In this document: positions 18,298 through 26,021 of the stretch, piece after piece
Layout: every line of letters starts with the position of its first letter
How positions within the stretch are numbered: the stretch's first letter is position 1
Source: an uncultured Prevotella sp.
Lineage (GTDB): Bacteria > Bacteroidota > Bacteroidia > Bacteroidales > Bacteroidaceae
Length of the DNA: 64,000 bases
NCBI GenBank assembly: GCA_937895845.1
Contig: CALBLK010000042.1
Coordinates: 1 to 64,000 of the forward strand
Direction of reading: 5' to 3'
Notes under the pieces: generated by a model
What the model saw: the letters and a program-made list of their open reading frames with translations, nothing else
Database searches by the model: none
Told to the model about the DNA's origin: nothing
Program-made: the position numbers and the translations under genes

Positions 18298-18918
18298 ATG
18301 TCACGACAAAAGTGCTTGATAACGGCAGCAAAGGCGCTGAGCGTCATCTTCACCCCGTTCTACCTGCCCACCGTAGGGCTGATGGCGCTGTTCATGTTCA
18401 GCTACCTCAGCCTGCTGCCCTGGCTGTTCAAGATCCAGGTGCTCACGCTGGTCTACATCTTCACGGTGCTCATGCCCATCCTCGCCATCAGGCTCTACCG
18501 CCGGCTGCACGGGTGGACGCTCGTCGAGCTGGGCCACCGCGAGCGCCGCGCCGTGCCCTATGTCATCTCCATCGGGTGCTACCTGCTGTGTGTCTACGTG
18601 ATGGAGACGCTGCACATCCCCCACTTCATGGGCAGCATCGTGGTGGCCACGCTCGTCATCCAGACCGTGTGCGCCATCGTGAACTCATGGTGGAAAATCT
18701 CCACCCACACCGCGGCTGCCGGCGGCATGGCCGGCGGCCTGTTCGCCTTCGGCGAAATCTTCGGCTTCAACCCCGTGTGGTGGCTCTGCGCCACGTTCGC
18801 GGTTGCCGGCCTCGTGGGCACCAGCCGCATGGTGCTGCGCCAGCACACGCTGTCGCAGGTGGTGGGCGGCTTCATCGCCGGCGCCGTCTGCGCCGCAGCG
18901 ACCATCCTGCTGGTATAG
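18298..18918 (+). CDS. PAP2-like integral membrane protein
   Basis: A 206-residue protein made of about six membrane segments. Late in the sequence are STHTAAAGGMAGG and GTSRMVLRQHTLSQVVGGFIAG, which correspond to the SGH-type and SR-x5-H motifs of type 2 phosphatidic-acid phosphatases, although the first motif is degenerate (THT instead of SGH). It may be a lipid phosphatase or phosphotransferase, or a non-catalytic relative. It starts 22 nt after rpoN and probably shares its transcript. Confidence 0.65.
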   Translation: MSRQKCLITAAKALSVIFTPFYLPTVGLMALFMFSYLSLLPWLFKIQVLTLVYIFTVLMPILAIRLYRRLHGWTLVELGHRERRAVPYVISIGCYLLCVYVMETLHIPHFMGSIVVATLVIQTVCAIVNSWWKISTHTAAAGGMAGGLFAFGEIFGFNPVWWLCATFAVAGLVGTSRMVLRQHTLSQVVGGFIAGAVCAAATILLV

Positions 18919-18989
18919 GGCCGCAGACGCGGACGGCGGGCCGCAACAGCCCCGCACGCCAAAAAAGCAATACCAAGACAAGAATCAAT

Positions 18990-19496
18990 ATGATGAAACC
19001 AACCGTTAGCATTATCATGGGCAGCACAAGCGACCTGCCCGTCATGGAGAAAGCCTGCAAGCAGCTCGACGACCTGCAGGTGCCCTTTGAGGTGAACGCA
19101 CTGTCGGCCCACCGCACGCCCGACGCCGTGGAGGCCTTTGCGCGCGGCGCCAGGGAGCGCGGCGTCAAGGTGATTATCGCGGGCGCCGGCATGGCCGCCG
19201 CCCTGCCGGGCGTGATTGCCGCCTCGACAACGCTGCCCGTCATCGGCGTGCCCGTCAAGGGCATGCTCGACGGACTGGACGCCATGCTCAGCATCGTCCA
19301 GATGCCGCCGGGCATCCCCGTGGCCACGGTGGGCGTCAACGGCGCGCAGAACGCGGCCATCCTGGCCGCCGAGATGCTGGCCCTGGCCGACAGCGCACTG
19401 GCACAGCGCCTCGCCGACTACAAGGCGGGGCTGCGCGAAAAGATAGAGCGGGCCAACAGGGAACTGGCCGGAGTCAAGTACAGATACAAGGTGTGA
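18990..19496 (+). CDS. purE: N5-carboxyaminoimidazole ribonucleotide mutase
   Basis: A 168-residue class I PurE, converting N5-CAIR to CAIR in purine synthesis. Hallmarks: IIMGSTSDLPVMEKA at the start, SAHRTPDAV, GAGMAAALPGVIAA, and GVPVKGMLDGLDAMLSIVQMPPGIPVATVGVNGAQNAA. Length is normal. The ATG at 18990 is followed at once by a second ATG; either can serve. ispG follows 8 nt after the stop. Confidence 0.97.
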   Translation: MMKPTVSIIMGSTSDLPVMEKACKQLDDLQVPFEVNALSAHRTPDAVEAFARGARERGVKVIIAGAGMAAALPGVIAASTTLPVIGVPVKGMLDGLDAMLSIVQMPPGIPVATVGVNGAQNAAILAAEMLALADSALAQRLADYKAGLREKIERANRELAGVKYRYKV

Positions 19497-19504
19497 GCGG
19501 AGCC

Positions 19505-21358
19505 ATGACAGACCTTTTCAACTACTGCCGCCGCAAGTCTGCGGCGGTCAGCGTGGGCAACACCCCGCTGGGCGGCGACAACCCCATAAGGGTGCAGTCG
19601 ATGACCACCACATCGACCGACGACACCGAGGCCTCGGTGGAGCAGGCGCTGCGCATCGTCAGGGCCGGGGGCGAGTACGTGCGCCTCACCACGCAGGGCG
19701 TCAGGGAGGCGGAGAACCTCAAGAACATCAGCGCCGAACTGCGCCGGCGCGGCTGCACGGCGCCCCTGGTGGCCGACGTGCACTTCAACCCGCGGGTGGC
19801 CGAGGTGGCCGCCCGCTATGCGGAGAAGGTGCGCATCAACCCGGGAAACTACACTGACCCGGCGCGCACCTTCAGGCACCTGGACTACACCGACAGCGAG
19901 TATGCCGCCGAGCTGCGCAAGATCGAGGAGCGGCTGGTGCCGCTTCTCAGCATCTGCCGCGAGCACCACACGGCCGTGCGCATCGGCGTGAACCACGGCT
20001 CGCTCTCCGACCGCATCATGTCGCGCTACGGCGACACGCCCGAGGGCATCGTGGAGAGCTGCATGGAGTTTCTGCGCATCTGCCGGAGGGAGGGCTTCAA
20101 CGACGTGGTCATCTCGGTCAAGGCGAGCAACACGGCGGTGATGGTGCGCTCGGTGCGCCTGCTCGCGGCCACCATGGAGCGCGAGGGCATGGACTACCCG
20201 CTGCACCTCGGCGTGACCGAGGCCGGCGAAGGCGAGGACGGGCGCATCAAGAGCGCCGTGGGCATCGGGGCGCTGCTGGCCGACGGCATCGGCGACACCA
20301 TTCGCGTGTCGCTCAGCGAGGAGCCTGAGGCGGAAATCCCGGTGGCACGCCACCTGGCCGACTACATCGGGCGCCGCCAGGGGCACACGGTCATCCCGGC
20401 CACCGCCGCGCCGCAGTTCGACTACCTGCACCCGGAGCGGAGGCACACGCGACCGGTGGCGGGCATCGGCGGCGCCAACGTGCCGGTGGTGGTGACCACG
20501 CAGACCGGCAAGCCCGGGGCTGCTGGCAGCGGGCCCGCGCCCGACTATGTCTATGTGGGCGACGGGCGCAACGCCGACTTCGGCGACCGCAGCCACCGCT
20601 ACCTGGTTGACTTCAACGCATACAGCGGCAAGCCGGGCACCTACCCCATCTTCCCCTGCACGGCCATGCCGTTCATCGGCGGCGTCAGGGCCGAGGCCAA
20701 GTTCCTGGTGCTGCCCTACGGCGCAGCGTCAGACGAGTACATCCCCTGCCTGCGCCGGCACCCCGAGGTGGTGGTGGTGAGCGTGTCGAACCACCGGAAC
20801 CGGCTGGGCGAGCAGCGCGCGCTGGCCCACGAGCTGATGCGCGAGGGGCTGGACAACCCCATCATCTTCTGCCAGGGCTACGCCCACAGCGCCGCCGAGA
20901 AGGGCGACTTCCAGCTGGAGGCGGCCGCCGACATGGGCGCGCTGATGTTCGACGGACTGGTTGACGGCATCTGGCTGATGAACAGCGGGACGCTGCCCAA
21001 CGAGGTGGTTGGACAGACGGCATTCGCCATCCTGCAGGCGGCGCGCCTGCGCACCACGAAGACGGAGTACATCTCGTGCCCGGGCTGCGGGCGCACGCTC
21101 TACGACCTGCGCGCCGCCATCGCGCGCGTCAAGGCGGCCACCGCCCACTGCAAGGGACTCAAGATTGCCATCATGGGCTGCATCGTGAACGGCCCGGGCG
21201 AGATGGCCGACGCCGACTACGGCTACGTGGGCGCGGGGCGTGGGCGCGTGTCGCTCTACCGCCGCAAGGAGTGCGTGATGAAGAACATCCCCGAGGAGGA
21301 GGCCGTTGACCGGCTGCTCGAGCTGATTGAGGGGGAAAGCAAAATGGCCGGCAAATAG
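19505..21358 (+). CDS. ispG: 4-hydroxy-3-methylbut-2-enyl diphosphate synthase (long form)
   Basis: A 617-residue [4Fe-4S] enzyme of the MEP isoprenoid pathway. TIM-barrel start NPIRVQSMTTTSTDD, VADVHFNPRVA, VRIGVNHGSL; the cluster-binding cysteines are in ISCPGCGRTLYDL and MGCIVNGPGEM. The central insert of about 200 residues (roughly 290-500) is the form seen in Bacteroidetes, Chlamydiae and plants. The ATG at 19505 (MTDLFNYCRRKS) gives the usual N-terminus; an in-frame GTG at 19493 overlaps the purE stop. Confidence 0.95.
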   Translation: MTDLFNYCRRKSAAVSVGNTPLGGDNPIRVQSMTTTSTDDTEASVEQALRIVRAGGEYVRLTTQGVREAENLKNISAELRRRGCTAPLVADVHFNPRVAEVAARYAEKVRINPGNYTDPARTFRHLDYTDSEYAAELRKIEERLVPLLSICREHHTAVRIGVNHGSLSDRIMSRYGDTPEGIVESCMEFLRICRREGFNDVVISVKASNTAVMVRSVRLLAATMEREGMDYPLHLGVTEAGEGEDGRIKSAVGIGALLADGIGDTIRVSLSEEPEAEIPVARHLADYIGRRQGHTVIPATAAPQFDYLHPERRHTRPVAGIGGANVPVVVTTQTGKPGAAGSGPAPDYVYVGDGRNADFGDRSHRYLVDFNAYSGKPGTYPIFPCTAMPFIGGVRAEAKFLVLPYGAASDEYIPCLRRHPEVVVVSVSNHRNRLGEQRALAHELMREGLDNPIIFCQGYAHSAAEKGDFQLEAAADMGALMFDGLVDGIWLMNSGTLPNEVVGQTAFAILQAARLRTTKTEYISCPGCGRTLYDLRAAIARVKAATAHCKGLKIAIMGCIVNGPGEMADADYGYVGAGRGRVSLYRRKECVMKNIPEEEAVDRLLELIEGESKMAGK

Positions 21359-21395
21359 GCCGGGCCAACCGCCAGGAGGGACACGGCAAACAGAA

Positions 21396-21428
21396 GGGGG
21401 GCAGCTGCCAAGATTGCAGCTGCCCCCT
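21396..21428 (+). terminator. Hairpin between convergent ispG and the secreted-protein gene
   Basis: A 13-bp stem: GGGGGCAGCTGC (from 21396) pairs with GCAGCTGCCCCC/T (21416-21428) around a 7-nt loop. U-tracts are weak on both strands (CCTTGTTG on plus), so it may end transcripts from either side with modest efficiency. Confidence 0.55.
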
Positions 21429-21503
21429 CCTTGTTGCTACCGGTGTCTCAGCAGCCGCTCACAATCATCTGTCACGGTTCTGAGCGGCTGGCTGTCTGGC
21501 TGA

Positions 21504-22907
21504 CTACTTCACGATGAACTTCTTGCCGTTGCGGATGTTCAGGCCCTTGACAGGCTGCGACAGGCGCTGGCCGTTGAGGTTGAAGAGCGCGCCCTCGCCG
21601 GCCTTCACGTCGGCTGCGGCCGCCTTGATGGCTGTGGGCTTGTTCACCGACACGCTGATGGGCTGGAGCTCGGCAGCACTCTTGTAGATGTTGTTGAACA
21701 GGGCGGTCACATAGTAGGTCTTGCCATCGCCGGCATAGCCGGACACGTCGATGCCCTTGAAGAGCTGCACCCTGCTGCCGCCGCTCACGGCGTAGTAGTT
21801 GGTGTACTTGCCCGACTCCTCTGACGTGATGGTGACACCCTCGAGCAGCACGTAGTCGGCCACGTAGTTGAGACCCAGAATCTCGTCGACAGTGGCCTCG
21901 GTGGGCATCACGGTGACAAGCTCGGCACCCACGGTCAGGTTGTCCGCGCTGGTGAGGTCGTTTTCCTTGAACTCGGGCACACCGTAGTAGTTGTCATACG
22001 CGCCGCTGATGTAGCCGTTGAGCACGTTGCCCTGCACCAGCTTGAGGCTGCTGTTGCAGAGTACGATGCACAGGCCGCCCTCGCGCAGGTAGATGTTCTT
22101 TCCGTCAACATAGGTCACAACGGCGTTGTTGAAGGCGAGCTTCACATAGTCGATGTCCTCGGACTGGCCGTTGAGCGAAGCGATGGTCGCATCGGTAAGC
22201 GCTGCCGTCTCGAACACCTTCTCGGCCACCTTGCTGGTCTTTCCGCCCTTCACGGCGATGGCCTTCACCGTGGTGTTCTGCCTGATGGCGAACGGTGCGG
22301 TGTAGAGCGCAGAGGCTGCCGTGGGGTCGGTTCCGTCGACGGTGTAGCGAATCTCGCAGCCCTCGCCGGCCGTAATCGTGCAGGTGGTCTCGCCGCTGAA
22401 GGGGCTCGTGCCGCTGATCACCGGGGCGGCAACCGCATTGGGGTCGCTCTCGCCGACGGTCACCACGATGCTCGTCATGCGCACCTGGTTGCTGGAGGCC
22501 GTGAATGCAACGCTGGAGGCGTCGCCCTGCCACGTGCCCACCTTGCCATCATAGGTATAGGTCGGCGTGGTTGTGGTGAAGCAGCCTGGGCCGTACTTTG
22601 TCGTGCCATTGGCTGTACAGTTGAAAACAATCTTCTTGATGTTGCCACTTGCAGAGGTCACGGTGAGGGTAGCGCTCTTGTAGCATCGGTAATCCGTGCC
22701 ATTGCTCATCACGCCGCTACCGTATTGGCCCGTACCGCCGTTAATTCTCACCGTCACACCGCTCTTGGAGACAGAAACATCCTCAGCTTGTCCCTCTATC
22801 TCCGACTTGTCTACTGTGGCGTCAAACGTCACCTCTGTCTGTGCAAACAGTCCGCCGGCCAGCATGAGGAGCAGACCGACCAATGAAAAACGTAAACTTT
22901 TTACCAT
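21504..22907 (-). CDS. Secreted protein with chitobiase/hexosaminidase C-terminal-like domain
   Basis: A 467-residue exported protein of unknown role. Start at 22907 (MVKSLRFSLVGLLLMLAGGLFAQ) gives a clear signal peptide; the longer upstream frame has none. Residues about 25-150 are beta-rich with GNIKKIVFNCTANGTTKYGPG, typical of Bacteroidetes surface domains. Residues about 165-230 hold a CHB_HEX_C_1-like module (FSGETTCTITAGEGCEIRYTVDGTDPTAASALYTAPF). Residues about 235-410 look like an OB-type nucleotide-binding-protein-like domain. The C-terminus FNLNGQRLSQPVKGLNIRNGKKFIVK is the short tail common on Prevotella secreted proteins and probably a type IX export or anchoring signal. Confidence 0.75.
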   Translation of the reverse strand: MVKSLRFSLVGLLLMLAGGLFAQTEVTFDATVDKSEIEGQAEDVSVSKSGVTVRINGGTGQYGSGVMSNGTDYRCYKSATLTVTSASGNIKKIVFNCTANGTTKYGPGCFTTTTPTYTYDGKVGTWQGDASSVAFTASSNQVRMTSIVVTVGESDPNAVAAPVISGTSPFSGETTCTITAGEGCEIRYTVDGTDPTAASALYTAPFAIRQNTTVKAIAVKGGKTSKVAEKVFETAALTDATIASLNGQSEDIDYVKLAFNNAVVTYVDGKNIYLREGGLCIVLCNSSLKLVQGNVLNGYISGAYDNYYGVPEFKENDLTSADNLTVGAELVTVMPTEATVDEILGLNYVADYVLLEGVTITSEESGKYTNYYAVSGGSRVQLFKGIDVSGYAGDGKTYYVTALFNNIYKSAAELQPISVSVNKPTAIKAAAADVKAGEGALFNLNGQRLSQPVKGLNIRNGKKFIVK

Positions 22908-22930
22908 AATCTTTAATTTTATGAATGAAT

Positions 22931-22973
22931 GTATATTTGCTGCAAATATACTGAAAATATGTGTTTCAAACAA
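22931..22973 (-). promoter_or_regulatory. Promoter with palindromic -7 region
   Basis: On the minus strand TTG (22971-22973), 20-nt spacer, TATATTTG (22943-22950). The -7 box lies in a perfect 10-1-10 palindrome (22931-22951; half-site GTATATTTGC), so the plus strand also reads TATATTTG at 22932-22939. An operator or a divergent promoter is possible. Confidence 0.6.
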
Positions 22974-23032
22974 CAGATGAGGCATTAAAAAAAGGTTACT
23001 TTTCGACAGCATATCCCGGTATGGCCGCTTTC

Positions 23033-23121
23033 GGGCTGCAAAACGGACGGTCTGGCACTGCAAGACAGGCCGTTTGAGCGCGCAGGACGGGCCGTTTGAG
23101 CGCGCAAGACAGGCCGTTTCG
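23033..23121 (+). repeat. 22-bp tandem repeats, locus 1
   Basis: Four imperfect units of 21-24 bp built on gcgcgcaagacaggccgttt (starts near 23033, 23054, 23078 and 23100), followed by degenerate copies with aaacggc up to about 23190. The same unit forms the array at 46397-46529. No coding potential is evident. The array lies in the 780-bp gap 22908-23687, which also holds the orphan RNA and the greA leader. Confidence 0.75.
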
Positions 23122-23249
23122 CGGCGCGGAAACGGCAGGACTGAAAACGGCGGACGACCGGCAGGTGTGGGGCGGCGGAAAACGGCGGATGGCCGGGCGG
23201 CACGGGGCCGCGCTCACCCGGGTGCGGGGCTGCCGGGACCAAGGGGCAT

Positions 23250-23312
23250 AAAAAAAGGGACTCCGCTGAGTCCCAACCTTTGTTAACCTTAAATCTAATA
23301 CTATGAAAAACA
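23250..23312 (-). ncRNA. Orphan small RNA with own promoter and terminator
   Basis: On the minus strand a promoter (TATCTTTG 23318-23325, TTG 20 nt upstream) leads into about 63 nt ending in an intrinsic terminator: stem GGGACTC/GAGTCCC (23257-23274) followed by seven U (23250-23256). The transcript contains CATAGTATTAGATTTAAGG, which I recognise as a sequence recurring in Bacteroidales intergenic regions. The promoter-short RNA-terminator architecture is that described for the Bacteroidales-1 RNA of Rfam, but identity is not verified here. It has no ORF of note. Confidence 0.6.
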
Positions 23313-23317
23313 CAGTG

Positions 23318-23348
23318 CAAAGATAGCACGTTTGGGACTTCAGTCCAA
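23318..23348 (-). promoter_or_regulatory. Promoter of the orphan small RNA
   Basis: TTG (23346-23348), 20-nt spacer, TATCTTTG (23318-23325) on the minus strand. Confidence 0.6.
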
Positions 23349-23457
23349 CAAAGAGGGCGGCAATAATCGCATCCTCCCTCATTTGTTGATTTATGTCAAC
23401 CATGCAGGTGTGAAAAGGCAGCCTTGCAAATGGCAAAAACAGCCTTTTAAACTAAAA

Positions 23458-23522
23458 TTAACACTGTTTGGCCTTGGGCATACGGAAATAATGACTACCT
23501 TTGCGGTTGTCAACAGTGTTAA
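23458..23522 (+). promoter_or_regulatory. greA promoter flanked by an 11-bp inverted repeat
   Basis: TTG (23474-23476), 19-nt spacer, TACCTTTG (23496-23503). The promoter sits between perfect inverted arms TTAACACTGTT (23458-23468) and AACAGTGTTAA (23512-23522). Confidence 0.6.
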
Positions 23523-23542
23523 AAGACATCTGAACACGGAGG

Positions 23543-23582
23543 ATTCCGACAGCCATTCTTGTCGGGATTCTTTATTTTTTTG
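23543..23582 (+). terminator. Intrinsic terminator in the greA leader
   Basis: A 9-bp stem (23543-23551 with 23560-23568, one G-U pair, 8-nt loop) followed by TCTTTATTTTTTT. It lies 40 nt after the promoter and 105 nt before the greA start, so it ends most transcripts early or acts as an attenuator. A second GC-rich hairpin (GCCCCTTGGGG / CCCCAAGGGG, about 23620-23658) follows before greA. Confidence 0.75.
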
Positions 23583-23687
23583 ACATCAGGAAAAACAGCG
23601 AAATTCAATAGAGACAACGCCCCTTGGGGAGCGCGGCAGCGCGCCCCCCAAGGGGGCAACAACAAACCAAATAACAGCAATACAATT

Positions 23688-24155
23688 ATGGCTTACATGT
23701 CACAAGAGGGCTACGACAAGATGGTAGCCGAGTTGAAACGCTTGGAAAGCGTGGAGCGCCCAAAGGCATCAGCGGCTATAGCAGAGGCGCGCGACAAGGG
23801 CGACCTGAGTGAAAATTCGGAGTATGACGCGGCAAAGGAGGCACAGGCCCACCTCGAGGATAAGATCAACCAGATGAAGGTGGCCATCCAGCAGGCCAAG
23901 ATTATCGACACGTCGCGGCTGTCGGCCGACAGCGTGCAGATTCTCACGAAGGTGGAGATGACCAACCTGGCCAACAAGGCGAAGATGAGCTACACCATCG
24001 TGAGCGAGAACGAGGCCGACCTGCGCGCCGGGAAGATTTCGATCAAGACACCCATCGCGCAGGGGCTGCTGGGCAAGAAGGTGGGCGACGAGGTGGAAAT
24101 CAGCATCCCCCGCGGCACCGTGAGACTGCGCATCGACAAGATTACCATCGAATGA
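23688..24155 (+). CDS. greA: Transcription elongation factor GreA
   Basis: A 155-residue protein that stimulates transcript cleavage by backtracked RNA polymerase. The N-terminal coiled coil (about 1-75) carries the tip acidic pair in GDLSENSEYDAAKEAQ, and the C-terminal FKBP-like domain ends SIPRGTVRLRIDKITIE. The ATG at 23688 (MAYMSQEGYDKM) matches the family start. It forms an operon with the HIT gene downstream. The leader contains a terminator and a large hairpin, so expression is probably controlled by read-through. Confidence 0.96.
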   Translation: MAYMSQEGYDKMVAELKRLESVERPKASAAIAEARDKGDLSENSEYDAAKEAQAHLEDKINQMKVAIQQAKIIDTSRLSADSVQILTKVEMTNLANKAKMSYTIVSENEADLRAGKISIKTPIAQGLLGKKVGDEVEISIPRGTVRLRIDKITIE

Positions 24156-24172
24156 GCGGGGAGGAACGGAAG

Positions 24173-24568
24173 ATGGACATATTCTCAAAGATTGCAGCCG
24201 GGGAGATTCCCAGCTACAAGTGCGCCGAGAGCGACAGGTTCTACGCCTTCCTGGACATCAACCCGCTGGCCAAGGGGCACACGCTGGTGATTCCGCGCCG
24301 CGAGGTTGACTACTTCTTCGACCTCGAGGACGGCGAGCTGGCCGAGTGCCAGGTGTTCGCCAAGCGCGTGGCCGCCGCCATCAGAAAGGCGTTCCCCTGC
24401 CGCAAGGTGGCCCAGGTGGTGCTCGGGCTGGAGGTGCCGCACGCGCACATACACCTCATCCCGATGAACGCCGAGGCCGACGTGGACTTCCGCAAGGAGA
24501 AGCTCAAGCTCTCGCCCGAGGAGTTCGAGGACATCGCGAGGAAGATAAGGAGCTGCTTTCAGCAATGA
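24173..24568 (+). CDS. HIT (histidine triad) family nucleotide-binding protein
   Basis: A 131-residue HINT/Fhit-type hydrolase acting on nucleoside phosphoramidates or dinucleotides. It starts MDIFSKIAAGEIPSYKCAE, as in HIT proteins, and has the active-site motif HAHIHLIPM near residue 95. An in-frame ATG at 24152 overlaps the greA stop as ATGA and could initiate a form seven residues longer; either way the gene is coupled to greA. A perfect hairpin follows the stop. Confidence 0.93.
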   Translation: MDIFSKIAAGEIPSYKCAESDRFYAFLDINPLAKGHTLVIPRREVDYFFDLEDGELAECQVFAKRVAAAIRKAFPCRKVAQVVLGLEVPHAHIHLIPMNAEADVDFRKEKLKLSPEEFEDIARKIRSCFQQ

Positions 24569-24569
24569 C

Positions 24570-24594
24570 GGGTTGCTGCCAAGGGCAGCAACCC
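24570..24594 (+). terminator. Perfect hairpin after the greA-HIT operon
   Basis: An 11-bp stem GGGTTGCTGCC/GGCAGCAACCC with a 3-nt loop, 1 nt after the HIT stop codon. The downstream U-tract is poor (ATCATTTC), so it may act mainly in 3'-end protection. Confidence 0.65.
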
Positions 24595-24626
24595 ATCATT
24601 TCACACCCGCCATTGCACACCCGCCA

Positions 24627-25718
24627 TCACACAAACTTCTCGCCCCACCTCATCTGCAGCTCGCTGACATACTTGCGCACCAGCGCCGACGAGTCTTCCT
24701 TGGGGCAGATGAAGAGCACGTTGTCCTTCTCGGCGACGATAAAGCCCTCGAGGCCGTTGATGACGGCCAGCTTGCCCTTGGGCAGCTTGACCACGTTGCC
24801 GTGGCTGCGCTCGAGCACCACCTCGGAGTCGACAACAACGTTGTCGGCGCCCTCCATGTGGCCGCACTCGTAGACGGAGTGCCACGTGCCCAGGTCGGCC
24901 CAGCCGAAGTCACAGCACATCATGCACACGTCGTCCCGGTGGTCGAGCACGCCGTAGTCGATGGACAGGTTGGGATAGGCGGGGTAGTTGTCGCTGATGA
25001 ACCGCCGCTCGTCCTCGTCGGAATAGCCGGGGACGGTGCGCTCCAGCCGCCGCAGCACCTCGGGCAGCATCTGGTCAAGCCGCCTGTTCAGGTGGCCGAC
25101 ATTGGCCAGGAAGAGGCCGGTGTTCCAGTAGAACTCGCCGCTCTCCATGAACATCCTGGCGAAGTCGCGCTCGGGCTTCTCGGTGAACGACTGCACACGC
25201 CACACGCCCTCGGCGCCGGCGGGCTCGCCCTGCTGGATGTAGCCGTAGCCGGGCTCGGGCCGCGTGGGCCTCACACCCACGGCGAGCATCACGTCGCGCG
25301 TGGCCACAAAGTCGAGCCCGCGCCTGATGCTGGCGGCGAAGGCCGCCTCGTTGAGCACCAGCTGGTCGGCCGGGGTCACCACCACACGGGCCTGGCTGTC
25401 GCGCCGCCTGATGCGGGCGTGGGCCCAGGCCACGCTCGGCGCCGTGTTGCGCTGCACCGGCTCCGCCAGCAGGTTGCCTTCGCCGAGGCCGGGGAGCTGC
25501 TCCCTCACCATGCCCTCGTAGCCCTCGCCGGTGCACACCAGGATGTTGTCGGCAGGCACAATGCCCGAAAAGCGGTCGTAGGTGGACTGCAGCTGGGTGC
25601 GCCCGGTGCCGAAGAAGTCAACAAACTGCTTCGGGCACTTCTCTGTGCTGGCCGGCCAGAGCCTGCGCCCCTTGCCGCCGGCGAGTATCACGCAATAGTC
25701 ATGAATGTTTGTCTCCAT
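24627..25718 (-). CDS. manC: Mannose-1-phosphate guanylyltransferase
   Basis: A 363-residue nucleotidyltransferase making GDP-mannose from mannose-1-phosphate and GTP. The N-terminal signature is VILAGGKGRRLWPASTEKCPKQF; further on are VVTPADQLV, PEPGYGYIQ, FTEKP and the FYWNTGLFL segment of the GMP-type family. Only the nucleotidyltransferase part is present, without the phosphomannose-isomerase domain of bifunctional ManC. GDP-mannose would feed the mannosyltransferase-like genes at 0-8 kb. The start codon is followed upstream by a perfect 22-bp tandem duplication. Confidence 0.93.
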   Translation of the reverse strand: METNIHDYCVILAGGKGRRLWPASTEKCPKQFVDFFGTGRTQLQSTYDRFSGIVPADNILVCTGEGYEGMVREQLPGLGEGNLLAEPVQRNTAPSVAWAHARIRRRDSQARVVVTPADQLVLNEAAFAASIRRGLDFVATRDVMLAVGVRPTRPEPGYGYIQQGEPAGAEGVWRVQSFTEKPERDFARMFMESGEFYWNTGLFLANVGHLNRRLDQMLPEVLRRLERTVPGYSDEDERRFISDNYPAYPNLSIDYGVLDHRDDVCMMCCDFGWADLGTWHSVYECGHMEGADNVVVDSEVVLERSHGNVVKLPKGKLAVINGLEGFIVAEKDNVLFICPKEDSSALVRKYVSELQMRWGEKFV

Positions 25719-25762
25719 ATCTCATACGGTTGTTTGCCTTATCTCATACGGTTGTTTGCCTT
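25719..25762 (-). repeat. Perfect 22-bp tandem duplication touching the manC start codon
   Basis: Two identical copies (25719-25740 and 25741-25762; each begins atctcatacggttg) lie head to tail directly upstream of the manC ATG, where the leader and ribosome-binding region should be. Confidence 0.95.
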
Positions 25763-25849
25763 TTGTCCCACTAAGTTACGCAATTATTCCGATACGGCCA
25801 TCGGCGACGGGCCAAACTATTCGCCTTTTTGAGTTTTTTATCATATTTG

Positions 25850-25880
25850 TTGGCCATTTCAGATTTATTGTGTATCTTTG
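25850..25880 (+). promoter_or_regulatory. Promoter of tRNA-Leu
   Basis: TTG (25850-25852), 20-nt spacer, TATCTTTG (25873-25880), 12 nt before the tRNA. Confidence 0.65.
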
Positions 25881-25892
25881 CGCCTGCAATTT

Positions 25893-25974
25893 GCCCAGAT
25901 GGCGGAATCGGTAGACGCGCTGGTCTCAAACACCAGTGGAGCAATCCGTCCCGGTTCGACCCCGGGTCTGGGTA
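25893..25974 (+). tRNA. tRNA-Leu (anticodon CAA)
   Basis: Acceptor stem GCCCAGA pairs with TCTGGGT (25967-25973). The anticodon loop CTCAAAC within CTGGT/ACCAG gives anticodon CAA (reads UUG). A long class II variable arm and T-arm CCCGG-TTCGACC-CCGGG are present. CCA is not encoded. The last 12 nt lie within the 13-bp core (25963-25975) repeated at 31374-31386, marking this tRNA as the integration target of the element downstream. Confidence 0.95.
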
Positions 25975-25975
25975 C
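25963..25975 (+). repeat. Left attachment site core
   Basis: cgggtctgggtac, part of the T-arm/acceptor of tRNA-Leu, identical to 31374-31386. The similarity continues past the core into the following terminator hairpins. Confidence 0.85.
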
Positions 25976-25977
25976 TA

Positions 25978-26019
25978 AAAACGGTTGATAACTCATTGAG
26001 TATCAGCCGTTTTTCTTTT
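25978..26019 (+). terminator. Terminator of tRNA-Leu, element-borne copy
   Basis: Stem AAAACGGTTGATA (25978-25990) with TATCAGCCGTTTT (26001-26013), loop actcattgag, then TTTTCTTTTA. The loop is identical to that of the hairpin at 31390-31423, while the stem differs with compensatory changes. Confidence 0.85.
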
Positions 26020-26021
26020 AT

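Noticed and set aside
21504..23063. Secreted-protein start at 23063
   Set aside because: The upstream part runs through the promoter and palindrome at 22931-22973 and into the 22-bp repeat region; the signal peptide begins at 22907.
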